Assembly: GCF_002355515.1 (NCBI RefSeq)
Contig: NZ_AP014809.1
Location: 3,620,501 to 3,684,500 of the forward strand
Length of the DNA: 64,000 bases
Source of the DNA: Methylorubrum populi
GTDB lineage: Bacteria > Pseudomonadota > Alphaproteobacteria > Rhizobiales > Beijerinckiaceae
Direction of reading: 5' to 3'
Below the pieces are notes generated by a model, which was not told the origin of the DNA, ran no database searches, and worked only from the letters and a program-made list of their open reading frames with translations. Shown one piece after another: positions 46,653 through 54,261 of the stretch; the first letter of the stretch is position 1, and the number at the start of each line of letters is the position of its first letter. The position numbers and the translations under genes are program-made.

Positions 46653-47117
46653 CTACAGCCCGAGATCGCTCAGGGAGGGATGGTCGTCCGGCCGGCGGCC
46701 GAGAGGCCAGCGATACTTCCGGTCGGATTCCGCGATCGGCAGGTCGTTGATGGAGGCGATCCGGCGGCGCATCAGGCCCGCCTCGTCGAACTCCCAGTTC
46801 TCGTTTCCGTAGGAGCGGAACCACTGCCCGCTGTCGTCGCGCCACTCGTAGGCGAAGCGCACGGCGATGCGGTTGCCCTGATGCGCCCAAACCTCCTTGA
46901 TCAGCCGGTATTCCAGCTCGCGGGCCCATTTGCGCCGCAGGAAGGCAGCGATCTCCTCGCGCCCCTTCACGAACTCGGCGCGGTTCCGCCAGACGCTGTC
47001 GGGCGTGTAGGCGAGGGCGACGCGCTCCGGGTCGCGACTGTTCCAGGCATCTTCCGCCATGCGCGCCTTCTGCGCGGCCGACTCGTCGGTGAAGGGCGGG
47101 AGCGGAGGACGGGACAT
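46653..47117 (-). CDS. DUF1348 nuclear-transport-factor-2-like protein
   Basis: A 154-residue protein from the ATG at 47117 with AGAGG upstream. Strongly conserved segments: [52 protein letters not shown] and [18 protein letters not shown]. The NTF2 fold suggests binding or turnover of a small hydrophobic molecule. In many genomes this family is paired with a TetR regulator, as here. Substrate unknown. Confidence 0.9.
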   Translation of the reverse strand: MSRPPLPPFTDESAAQKARMAEDAWNSRDPERVALAYTPDSVWRNRAEFVKGREEIAAFLRRKWARELEYRLIKEVWAHQGNRIAVRFAYEWRDDSGQWFRSYGNENWEFDEAGLMRRRIASINDLPIAESDRKYRWPLGRRPDDHPSLSDLGL

Positions 47118-47130
47118 GGCTGACCTCTTT

Positions 47131-47163
47131 GTACTGTTCGGTACGGGCAATACCGATCGGTAC
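47131..47163. promoter_or_regulatory. paired TetR operator sites
   Basis: Two similar palindromes, GTACTGTTCGGTAC (47131-47144) and ATACCGATCGGTAC (47150-47163), share the pattern TACyGnnCrGTA with centres 19 bases apart. They lie 13 to 46 bases upstream of the NTF2-like start, where the TetR repressor would block transcription of its own operon. Confidence 0.6.
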
Positions 47164-47310
47164 AGCAGCTTGCCGCCGCCGACAAGCCCGGATCTGGATC
47201 GCATCGGCGAAACCCCGCCCAGCGAACCGCAGGCGCATCACGGCCCGCCAAATGAAATCCACGATCGAATATCAGTTTATCCCCGCAGACATCCCGCTAT
47301 AACAGATTAG

Positions 47311-48279
47311 AAACGGGTCTCCGGCTATGTCTTCGGCTCGACCGCTGACGCCCCCCCTGGAAATTTATTGAATGAGGTCTACGCCTTTGACCTCAAGCGT
47401 TTCTGGATCAACCGGGCATTACGTCTCCTGCCGCTCTATTACGTCGTCCTGGCAGCGACGCTGGCAGCAATTCTCGTCCTGCCGGCCGAGACGGCTCGGT
47501 TCTCCGCTCATTGGGCGGGGCCGAACTTCCACGATCTCTGTCTCAACCTGCTCCTGCTGCCGATGATGAACTGGGAACACGGGTTCCGCCTCGTCATGGC
47601 GGCCTGGTCCGTCGCGGTCGAGATCCTGATGTACGCCTATCTCGCGTTCGGCTTCGCCCGCAGGAAGTCCTACGCCACCCTGTTGTTCGCGGCGGCCGTC
47701 GCGTTGCACGCCCTCAACATCCTGGGCGGAGACGGCTGGCACACCCGCTACTTCGACCCGCATTCCGCGACGCTTGGCTTCTCCATCGGAGTTCTGATCT
47801 ACTTCCGGCGCAAGGAACGCCGGCCGAGGGTTCCGACCCGGGCAATCCTGCCGCTGCTGGCGCTCTGGCTCGCCAACATGGTCTGCGGCGGCTGGGTTCT
47901 CTCGGACGAGTACGCGCGCGTCGAGGGATTCTACCTCAACACCGTCATCGGTGCCGCGCTCGTCGCGGCCCTCTCGGATTGCAGGCCGGCGGCGGCGGTA
48001 CGCGTCGTGGACGGGTATCTGGGCGAATTGGCATACCCGGTCTTCCTCTGCCACTGGCTGGCCGGGTTCGCCGTCGCGATGGCGTTCTTCGCCCCCGACG
48101 CGCGGGGACCGGGTTTCGCGCTCGCCGCGATCCTCGCCTCCCTCGCCCTCGCCGTCTTCATGGCGCCACTGAATGGGCGCTGCATCGAGCCCCTGCGCCG
48201 GAAGATCCGGCGCGGCGAGAGGGTGGTCACGGCGCCGCTGTCGCCCGAGGCCGGCGCGCAGGCCGCAGCCCGAGCCTAG
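47311..48279 (+). pseudogene. 5'-truncated acyltransferase-3 family gene
   Basis: The open frame (TTG 47368 or just after the stop at 47308-47310) encodes about 303-320 residues. It has some eight membrane helices and ends with CHWLAGFAVAMAFF and a basic tail. Homology begins at VSGYVFG (47317), which normally lies about 70 to 90 residues into the OafA-type family. The first helix with the catalytic histidine and arginine is missing, and an in-frame stop TAG precedes it. It probably once O-acylated a surface sugar; as it stands it should be inactive. The intact start could lie elsewhere only if a rearrangement took place. Confidence 0.6.
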
Positions 48280-48287
48280 ACCCTCGG

Positions 48288-49148
48288 CTACAATCCCAAA
48301 CGCGCCCAGGCGGCGCGCTCCTCCACAGCCGCGATCAGCGCGTCGGGAAGTCCGGCGACCGTCTGGCCGGGACCGGCGCGACGCAGCAAGCGGGCGAGCC
48401 AGGAGCCCCGGGTCTCGGCCACGAGCCGCAGTTCGACCTTGTCGCCGTAGCGGGCGCGCAGCGTGCCGCGCAGGTCGCCGAGCGCATCGACGAGGCCGAG
48501 TTCGAGGCCCTGCCGCCCGGTCCAGACCGCGCCGGTGAACAGGTCGCGGCTCGCGTCGAGCTTGGGCCGGCGCTCGCGCACGAGGCTGGTGAACAGGGCC
48601 TGCACATCGGCCTGGATGTCTTTCAGCCGGGCGACGTCCTGCGGGTTTTCCGGCCTGAAGGGATCGAGCATCGCCTTGGCTTCGCCCTGGGTGTGGACCC
48701 GTCGCTCGACGCCGATGCGCTCGATCAGCCGGTCGAAGCCGAAACCGGCCGAGACCACCCCGATGGAGCCGACGAGCGAAGCGGGATCCGCGACGATCTC
48801 GTCGGCGGCACAGGCGATCATGTAACCGCCCGAGGCCGCGGCATCCTCCACGAAAGCGAAGACCTTGAGCTCCTTCTCCGCCGCGAGCGCCCGGATGCGC
48901 CGATGGATCAGGTGGGACTGCACCGGCGAGCCGCCGGGCGAGTTGATGACGAGCGCCACCGCCGAGAGACCCGGCATGGTGAAGGCGCGCTCCAGGCTCG
49001 CCGCCACCGTTCCGATGGAGAGACCCGGCCGGAGCGGCGAGACGGTGCCGATCACGCCGCTCAAGCGCACCACCGCGACCCGCGCGGGAGGCTTGCGGAA
49101 ACGGCGGGGCAGGAGGAAGCGCAACCAGGTCGGGACGGTCAGCGGCAT
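48288..49148 (-). CDS. S49-family (SppA/SohB-like) serine protease
   Basis: A 286-residue protease. Catalytic serine in EDAAASGGYMIACAADEI near residue 105, and the catalytic lysine region GEAKAMLDPFRPEN near 160. LVINSPGGSPVQSHLI near 67 is the substrate-binding oxyanion segment. Only a weak N-terminal hydrophobic stretch (PTWLRFLLPRRF) is present, so the protein may be peripherally membrane-attached. It cleaves signal-peptide or membrane-protein fragments in related systems. Confidence 0.92.
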   Translation of the reverse strand: MPLTVPTWLRFLLPRRFRKPPARVAVVRLSGVIGTVSPLRPGLSIGTVAASLERAFTMPGLSAVALVINSPGGSPVQSHLIHRRIRALAAEKELKVFAFVEDAAASGGYMIACAADEIVADPASLVGSIGVVSAGFGFDRLIERIGVERRVHTQGEAKAMLDPFRPENPQDVARLKDIQADVQALFTSLVRERRPKLDASRDLFTGAVWTGRQGLELGLVDALGDLRGTLRARYGDKVELRLVAETRGSWLARLLRRAGPGQTVAGLPDALIAAVEERAAWARLGL

Positions 49149-49455
49149 GGCGGCTTCTTTTCGCGGCGTCGTCTCGGGGTCGCACGGGGCACCGCCCCCG
49201 AGGGGCGGGTCGATCCTCCGTTAGCAGGACCCCGCCGGCCGATCCATCACGCCGGACCGCGACCGCTTCGAACATGCCGTCGATGATGTCTCCGATCACG
49301 TCGTCGATCACTTGGCCGCGCGCGGCCGAACCGAGCCTCGCGATGAAGCGTTGCCTTACCACGTGCCCGGGATCTCCGCCGGGGCACGGCGGGGCCGTGA
49401 ACCGTCCGCACGGCCCGACAGACGAGCCGGACGGAACGGAAGGAAGTCCTGCCCG
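49149..49455. other. gene-free stretch before the small exported protein
   Basis: About 307 bases between two divergent genes. No coding frame or RNA recognised. It contains a run of CGATGAT-like words near 49273-49315 and must carry promoters for both sides. Confidence 0.35.
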
Positions 49456-49782
49456 ATGCGTATCCTACGCCTGGTCATCCTGGCCTTCGGGATGCTCGGC
49501 GGCCTCGCCGGCCTGAATGCCACCGCGAATGCCGCCCCGCTTCCCATGACGTCTGCGGCGGCAAAGGCCGCTGAATCGCCCCTGCTCAACTCGGTTCACT
49601 GGTACGGCCGCCGCCACTATCGGCGCGTCTACTGGCGCCCGCGCTATCACTACCGTCGTGCCTACTGGCGCCCGCGCCACTACCACCGCAGGGCCTATTG
49701 GGGGCCGCGCCCCTATTATCGCCGGCCCTACTGGCGGGCACACTACTACCACCGGCCCCGGTTCTACCGTCCCTGGTATTGA
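49456..49782 (+). CDS. exported Tyr/Arg/His-rich repeat protein
   Basis: The 108-residue protein from the ATG at 49456 has a signal peptide ending in ANAA. After residue 45 the sequence is low complexity: repeated units like YWRPRYHYRRA, YWRPRHYHRRA and YWGPRPYYRRP. Such tails are strongly basic and aromatic and could bind envelope polymers, metal or nucleic acid. The family is widespread in Rhizobiales without function. A perfect terminator follows. Confidence 0.72.
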   Translation: MRILRLVILAFGMLGGLAGLNATANAAPLPMTSAAAKAAESPLLNSVHWYGRRHYRRVYWRPRYHYRRAYWRPRHYHRRAYWGPRPYYRRPYWRAHYYHRPRFYRPWY

Positions 49783-49810
49783 GGCGCGGCGCCGGGCCCG
49801 AGGCGGTCGA

Positions 49811-49838
49811 GGGGTGCCCGAGCGGGCACCCCTTTTTT
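49811..49838 (+). terminator. rho-independent terminator
   Basis: GGGGTGCCC (49811-49819), loop GAGC, GGGCACCCC (49824-49832), then six thymines. It ends the repeat-protein gene. Its tail touches the stop of the convergent methyltransferase gene. Confidence 0.93.
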
Positions 49839-50590
49839 CATGGCGGTGGCCAGGGATCACCGCGATGCAGCGCCTCGGCTTCCGGGGTGAAGCGCCCAGC
49901 CTCGTCCTGAAGCACCAGGGGCGGCAACAGGCGCAGCGGGGCGCGGCTGCCCTTCACCGCCGCGATCAGCACGCGGATCGCCGGCCGCTCCGCCCGCCCG
50001 TGAACGGGGCGGACGGCGCAGTCGCCGAAGCGCCCGCGCAGGGCGTCGAGGCAGGCGGGCAGGGCGTCGGCCCGGTGGATCATGCCGAGCCGCCCACCGG
50101 GGCGCAGCAGGTCGGAACAGGTTCTCAGCCACAGGTCGAGCCCACCGGCCGCGAAGGTGTGCGCCGCGGCCTTCTGCGGGATGGGGGAGGGTCGGTGCGC
50201 ACCCTCCTCGAAGAAGGGCGGATTGGTCAGCACGATATCGGCACTGTCCGGCTGCAGGCCCGCCGCCCGGCGCTGCGTTCCCGACACCAGGAGATCCGCC
50301 TCGATCACCGCGACACGGTCGTCGAGCCCGTTCGCCGACGCATTCTCCCGGGCGAGGGCGGCGAGGTCCGGGTCGCGCTCGACCAGCACGACGCGGCCGA
50401 CCTCGGACAGCCGCGCCGATACCAGCCCCACCGCCCCCGTGGCCGCGCCGAGATCGTAGAGCGTGGCGCCGGGCGCAGGGATGAGCAGGCGGGCGAGCAG
50501 CACCGCGTCGCTGCCGGCGCGGTGGGCGCCGCGGGGCGGCTGCCGCAGGATCAGGCGACCGCCGAGAATGGCATCGGGCTCAGTCCGCAC
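49838..50590 (-). CDS. tRNA1(Val) A37 N6-methyltransferase-like protein
   Basis: A 250-residue class I methyltransferase of the TrmN6/YfiC type. It has the SAM-binding segment YDLGAATGAVGLVSARL near 45, ERDPDLAALARENA near 72 and the N6-adenine catalytic motif NPPF (about 123). GTG start at 50590. The upstream DUF2007 gene ends 10 bases before it in the same direction. Modification of tRNA-Val is the best guess; other adenine substrates cannot be excluded. Confidence 0.88.
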   Translation of the reverse strand: MRTEPDAILGGRLILRQPPRGAHRAGSDAVLLARLLIPAPGATLYDLGAATGAVGLVSARLSEVGRVVLVERDPDLAALARENASANGLDDRVAVIEADLLVSGTQRRAAGLQPDSADIVLTNPPFFEEGAHRPSPIPQKAAAHTFAAGGLDLWLRTCSDLLRPGGRLGMIHRADALPACLDALRGRFGDCAVRPVHGRAERPAIRVLIAAVKGSRAPLRLLPPLVLQDEAGRFTPEAEALHRGDPWPPP

Positions 50591-50600
50591 TCAGGCTTAC

Positions 50601-50828
50601 TCAGCGCTCGTCGCGCAGTTCGGCGGACAGTCCGGCATCGGTCAGGATGCGACGCGCCTGTCGCGCATGATCGTCGGGCACCAGAAGGCGCCGGCCGAAC
50701 GCGCCGATCGATCCCTCCAGCGCGCTCATGTGCTCGTCGGCCACGAAGAGCGGGACGCCCGCCTCCTCCAGGAGCGCGCGTGCGAAACCGATCAGGACGA
50801 TGTCGTTGGTGCGGATCAGTTCCGTCAC
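50601..50828 (-). CDS. DUF2007 small protein
   Basis: A 75-residue protein starting at the GTG at 50828 (TELIRTNDIVLIGFARALLE). It matches the short DUF2007 (putative signal-transducing) domain: beta-alpha-beta with VPLFVADEHMSALEGSIGAF and RLLVPDDHARQARRIL. It is co-transcribed with the methyltransferase and divergent from the prenyl synthase. Function unknown. Confidence 0.82.
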   Translation of the reverse strand: MTELIRTNDIVLIGFARALLEEAGVPLFVADEHMSALEGSIGAFGRRLLVPDDHARQARRILTDAGLSAELRDER

Positions 50829-51042
50829 GGCCTCGAACCCCTTCAACCGGCGCCCGAGCCGCCGCCGGTGCGCGGGCCGGCCGCCTCCGGCGGACGACGA
50901 TGGCTCGTAACATTCTCCACGCCCTTGCGCAGCCATGCGGCACGGCCGCGTGTTGCAGTGCCGACGGCCCCGTGCGACAGGGGCAGCCGCGGGGCAGGGG
51001 TTCCGGCAGGGTGCCGGTCGAGAGTTTCCGGAGGCATCGCGC

Positions 51043-52077
51043 TTGGGCGTCGTCGTTACCCTCGATGAAGGCCGCTCCGATCCGGAGGCCAGCCTCACGG
51101 ACCTCGTCGGCCTCGTCGCCGCTGGCATGGAGCGGGTGAACGCGACCATCCTGTCGCGCACGGGCTCCGACGTGGCGATGATCCCCGAGGTCGCCAACCA
51201 CCTGATCGCCTCGGGCGGAAAGCGCCTGCGCCCGATCCTGACGCTGGCCTGCGCCGACCTGTGCGGCTACGGCGCGGACGATCCGGAGGCGGACGGCGCC
51301 GTGAAGCTCGCCGCCGCGGTCGAGTTCATGCACACCGCGACTCTTCTGCACGACGATGTTGTGGACGAGAGCGACATGCGCCGCGGCCGGGTGGCCGCCC
51401 GCATCAAGTGGGGCAACGAGGCGAGCGTGCTCGTCGGCGACTTCCTGCTGGGCCAAGCCTTCCGCATGATGGTCGAGGTAGGCTCGCTTCGCGCCCTCGA
51501 CATCCTGTCGGCGGCGGCCACCGTCATCGCCGAGGGCGAGGTGATGCAGCTCACCGCCGCCAAGAACATCGAGACGAGCGAGGACGAATACCTCGCCGTC
51601 ATCCGCGGCAAGACCGCGGAACTGTTCGCCGCGGCCTGCGAGGTCGGGCCCGTGCTCAGCCAGCGGCCGGAGCCGGAGCAGGCGGCCTGCCGCGCCTACG
51701 GCATGAATCTCGGCATCGCCTTCCAGCTCGTCGACGACGTGCTCGATTACGGCGGCACCAGCGCCGCGCTCGGCAAGAACGTCGGCGACGATTTCCGCGA
51801 GGGCAAGATCACCCTGCCGATCGTGCTGGCGCTGCGCCGCGGTACGGACGAGGAGCGCGCCTTCTGGCGCCGCACCCTCGAACGGGAGGATCTGGGGGAG
51901 GGCGACCTTCAGCAGGCGCTGTCGATCCTGCGCCGCCACCGCGCCCTGGACGACACGATCGAGCGCGCCCGCCATTACGGCGATCAGGCCCGCGCAGCTT
52001 TGGCTCCGTTCCCGAACGGGCCGATGAAGGCCGCCCTGCTGCAGGTGGTCGATTTCTGCATCGCCCGGGCGCACTGA
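51043..52077 (+). CDS. ispB: long-chain polyprenyl diphosphate synthase
   Basis: A 344-residue trans-prenyltransferase making the side chain of ubiquinone. The first Asp-rich motif is LLHDDVVDESDMRRG near 100 and the second QLVDDVLDYGG near 230. GGKRLRPILTL near 60 binds isopentenyl diphosphate. The TTG at 51043 has GGAGG about 8 bases upstream and is preferred over an earlier open frame without homology. The chain length (probably C50) is inferred from the taxon. Confidence 0.95.
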   Translation: MGVVVTLDEGRSDPEASLTDLVGLVAAGMERVNATILSRTGSDVAMIPEVANHLIASGGKRLRPILTLACADLCGYGADDPEADGAVKLAAAVEFMHTATLLHDDVVDESDMRRGRVAARIKWGNEASVLVGDFLLGQAFRMMVEVGSLRALDILSAAATVIAEGEVMQLTAAKNIETSEDEYLAVIRGKTAELFAAACEVGPVLSQRPEPEQAACRAYGMNLGIAFQLVDDVLDYGGTSAALGKNVGDDFREGKITLPIVLALRRGTDEERAFWRRTLEREDLGEGDLQQALSILRRHRALDDTIERARHYGDQARAALAPFPNGPMKAALLQVVDFCIARAH

Positions 52078-52161
52078 CGCGTTCCTTCCCGAAGGGAACG
52101 CCTGCGGCACCCGGCGCGCGATGCCTTCGATGCCCTCCGTCCGGAGGCACTCGCCGGGCTA

Positions 52162-52264
52162 GAGCATCATCCCGAAAGGTGGTTTGCGGCTTTCGGAAAA
52201 AGATGATGCAAAAACAGATCCCTAGCGCATCGTGCTGGATCCGATATCCAGCACGATGCGCTAG
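52162..52264. repeat. dispersed double-hairpin repeat, copy 1
   Basis: A 103-bp element identical to copy 2 (53969-54071) except for about four bases. The first half pairs GCATCATcccGAAAG with CTTTCggaaaaaGATGATGC. The second half is a perfect 19-bp inverted repeat, CTAGCGCATCGTGCTGGAT and its complement, with loop CCGAT. It sits in the intergenic region after ispB. Confidence 0.88.
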
Positions 52265-52364
52265 CCGCCGATCTGTGCCGGGACCTCGGAACGGACTGGT
52301 CGGTCTGCGAGACGGCGCCGGGGGAGGGCGGCCGGCCCGCCGGGTGCTCACCCTCGACTGAGCC

Positions 52365-53240
52365 TCAGGCGAGGCGCGTCGGCTCGACCCACCAGCCCGG
52401 CTGCGCGGCGCGGACCGCGCGCGCGGCGGCCTGCGCCGACCCATCGTCGGAGAAGATCGCGAAGACGGTCGCGCCGGAGCCCGACATCCGCACGAGCCGG
52501 CATCCACCCTGCGCCCGCAGCAGCGCGAGCGCCTCGCCGATCACGGGAGCGACGGTGAGGGCCGGGGCCTCCAGATCGTTGCGGGCGGGCGCGATGGCGC
52601 CGAGCACGGCCTCCGCGTCGAGGCCATGGCCGACCGAAGGATGCTCCGGCCCGTCGAGGCGCTGGCCCACGGCGAGGCCGAGCGCCTTGAAGACCGGCGC
52701 CGTCGCGACCGGAACGCCGGGATTGACCAGGACCGCCGGCAGGGCTGCGAGGTCGAGCACCGGCCCGATCTCCTCGCCCGCGCCGCGCATCATCCGCGCC
52801 CTGGGATCGAGGCAGACCGGCACGTCGGCGCCCGTGGCGCGGGCTGCTGCGATCACGGCAGGATGGTCGAGGGAGAGGTCGTTCAGTTCCGTGAGCAAAC
52901 GCAGGGCCGCCGCCGCATCCGACGAGCCGCCGCCGATCCCGGCGGCCACGGGCAGCTGCTTGTGCAGGCGGAAGGCGCCGAACCGCAGGCCCTCAACCCC
53001 CGCAGCCAGGTGGCGGGCAGCGCGAAGAACGAGGTTGTCGTCGAGCGGCCCCGCCGGTCCGGCGGTGGGACCGGAGACGTCGAGCGTGAGGTCGGGACCC
53101 GGCACCAGTTCGAGCGTGTCGGCCACCTCGGCGAAGGCGACGAGGCTTTCCAGCGCGTGGTAGCCGTCCCCCGGCCGGCGGCCGAGAACGTGCAGGGTCA
53201 GGTTGATCTTGGCCGGAGCACGGGTGGTGAGGCGGGACAC
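52365..53240 (-). CDS. ispE: 4-diphosphocytidyl-2-C-methylerythritol kinase
   Basis: A 291-residue GHMP-family kinase of the MEP isoprenoid pathway. [20 protein letters not shown] opens the protein with the substrate lysine. The ATP loop [20 protein letters not shown] lies near 95, and [13 protein letters not shown] near 255 is the third motif. GTG start at 53240. The intergenic sides carry repeats, and ispB lies just across the 52162 copy; both genes serve isoprenoid synthesis. Confidence 0.95.
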   Translation of the reverse strand: MSRLTTRAPAKINLTLHVLGRRPGDGYHALESLVAFAEVADTLELVPGPDLTLDVSGPTAGPAGPLDDNLVLRAARHLAAGVEGLRFGAFRLHKQLPVAAGIGGGSSDAAAALRLLTELNDLSLDHPAVIAAARATGADVPVCLDPRARMMRGAGEEIGPVLDLAALPAVLVNPGVPVATAPVFKALGLAVGQRLDGPEHPSVGHGLDAEAVLGAIAPARNDLEAPALTVAPVIGEALALLRAQGGCRLVRMSGSGATVFAIFSDDGSAQAAARAVRAAQPGWWVEPTRLA

Positions 53241-53377
53241 GGGCGCTCGGCTCGCTGTGGGAAGGCGTGCCTCCTGTAGGGGCCGGTGAGAGAGGGGGCA
53301 AGCATCGACGGAAGAGGGCCGCGCCGACGCGGAGGTCACCCCCGTCGACGCGGCCCCTGCGAGGCGGTGCTCAGCGC

Positions 53378-53683
53378 TTACCAGCGATGGTGCCAACCGG
53401 CGTGATGCCAACCCGCGTGACGCCAGCCCCGGTTTCGGTGCCAACCCCACGGACGGTGCCAGCCGGCATGGCGCCAGCCCCAGGGACGGCCCCAGCCGTA
53501 ACCCACGACCACCGGCCGCGCGTAGTAGACCGGACGATAGGCATAGGGCCGCCAGTTCGGCTTGCACCAGCCCGACCAGCCGCGGTGGAAGCCGGGACCA
53601 CATCCATCGCGGGCTTCCGCCACGGTCGCCGTGCTAGCGAGCGTGCCGAGGGAGAGGAGCGCGGCGGCAATTCTCAATCGCAT
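53378..53683 (-). CDS. exported GCG_CRPN-type Trp/His-rich protein
   Basis: The 101-residue protein from the ATG at 53683 (AGGAGG upstream). A signal peptide ends near VAEA. The conserved prefix [17 protein letters not shown] defines the GCG_CRPN family. A tail of repeats rich in Trp, His, Gly and Arg ([18 protein letters not shown]) follows. The function is unknown; the tail could bind metal or polysaccharide. It lies between the two copies of the double-hairpin repeat. Confidence 0.85.
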   Translation of the reverse strand: MRLRIAAALLSLGTLASTATVAEARDGCGPGFHRGWSGWCKPNWRPYAYRPVYYARPVVVGYGWGRPWGWRHAGWHRPWGWHRNRGWRHAGWHHAGWHHRW

Positions 53684-53968
53684 AGATGTCCTCCTTTGCT
53701 GGATGCTCAGGAACGACGCGAAGCAAATTGCGTTGCAGGATTACGGAACTTTAATACAATTAACCGCCACCAAACCCGATCACATTTAGGCGATGGAATG
53801 GAGCGGATCCATAATTAGGTAATGTATACCAGCTTGGTATCCTGATACCAATACTTGGTGAACGCTGCGAAAAGCGGACGTTGTGGTGCGAGGTGCAGGC
53901 CCTGTCACGGCGCGGCCGACACTCTCGTCACTCCTTGGCACCCAACGGCCCCGAACCGATTCCCCTTG
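53684..53968. promoter_or_regulatory. AT-richer control region with palindrome and stress-promoter-like motif
   Basis: Upstream of the GCG_CRPN gene. At 53834-53851 lies the palindrome TTGGTAT-cctg-ATACCAA, preceded by TACCAgctTGGTA, suggesting an operator. On the plus strand GGAAC (53710-53714), 16 bases, CGTT (53731-53734) matches the EcfG consensus but no gene follows on that strand. The region is markedly AT-rich near 53740-53860. Confidence 0.4.
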
Positions 53969-54071
53969 GAGCATCATCCCGAAAGGTGGTTTGCGGCTTT
54001 CGGAAAAAGATGATGCAAAAACAAAAGCCTAGCGCATCGTGCTGGATCCGATATCCAGCACGATGCGCTAG
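53969..54071. repeat. dispersed double-hairpin repeat, copy 2
   Basis: Second copy of the 103-bp element described at 52162, in the same orientation, with both hairpins intact. The only visible difference is the short linker between the hairpins (CAAAAGC here, CAGATCC in copy 1). It lies at the 3' side of the TPR gene. Confidence 0.88.
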
Positions 54072-54077
54072 GCGAAA

Positions 54078-54111
54078 CGAAAACGACCCGGGGAGCCTCC
54101 ACCGGGCCGTT
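54078..54111 (-). terminator. terminator of the TPR-protein gene
   Basis: On the minus strand AACGGCCCGG, a 10-base loop, CCGGGTCGTT, then TTCGTTTCG: a ten-pair stem (one G-T pair) with a T-rich tail, 150 bases past the TPR gene stop. Confidence 0.6.
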
Positions 54112-54261
54112 ACGCTTGCCACCTTGGCGACGGTCGATCGGCCCGAAGCACCGCGGGCGCGCCCGCGCGCGCGCGCTTCGATCGCGTTGTCGAGGAGCCG
54201 GCCCCGCCATCGAGCGGCGGATGATCGGATCCGGCCGATGGCTGTTCGCCGCGCGGACGCC

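Noticed and set aside
52162..52264. Insertion sequence
   Set aside because: The repeat is only 103 bp, has no coding capacity and no target duplications that I can see; it fits a REP-like element instead.
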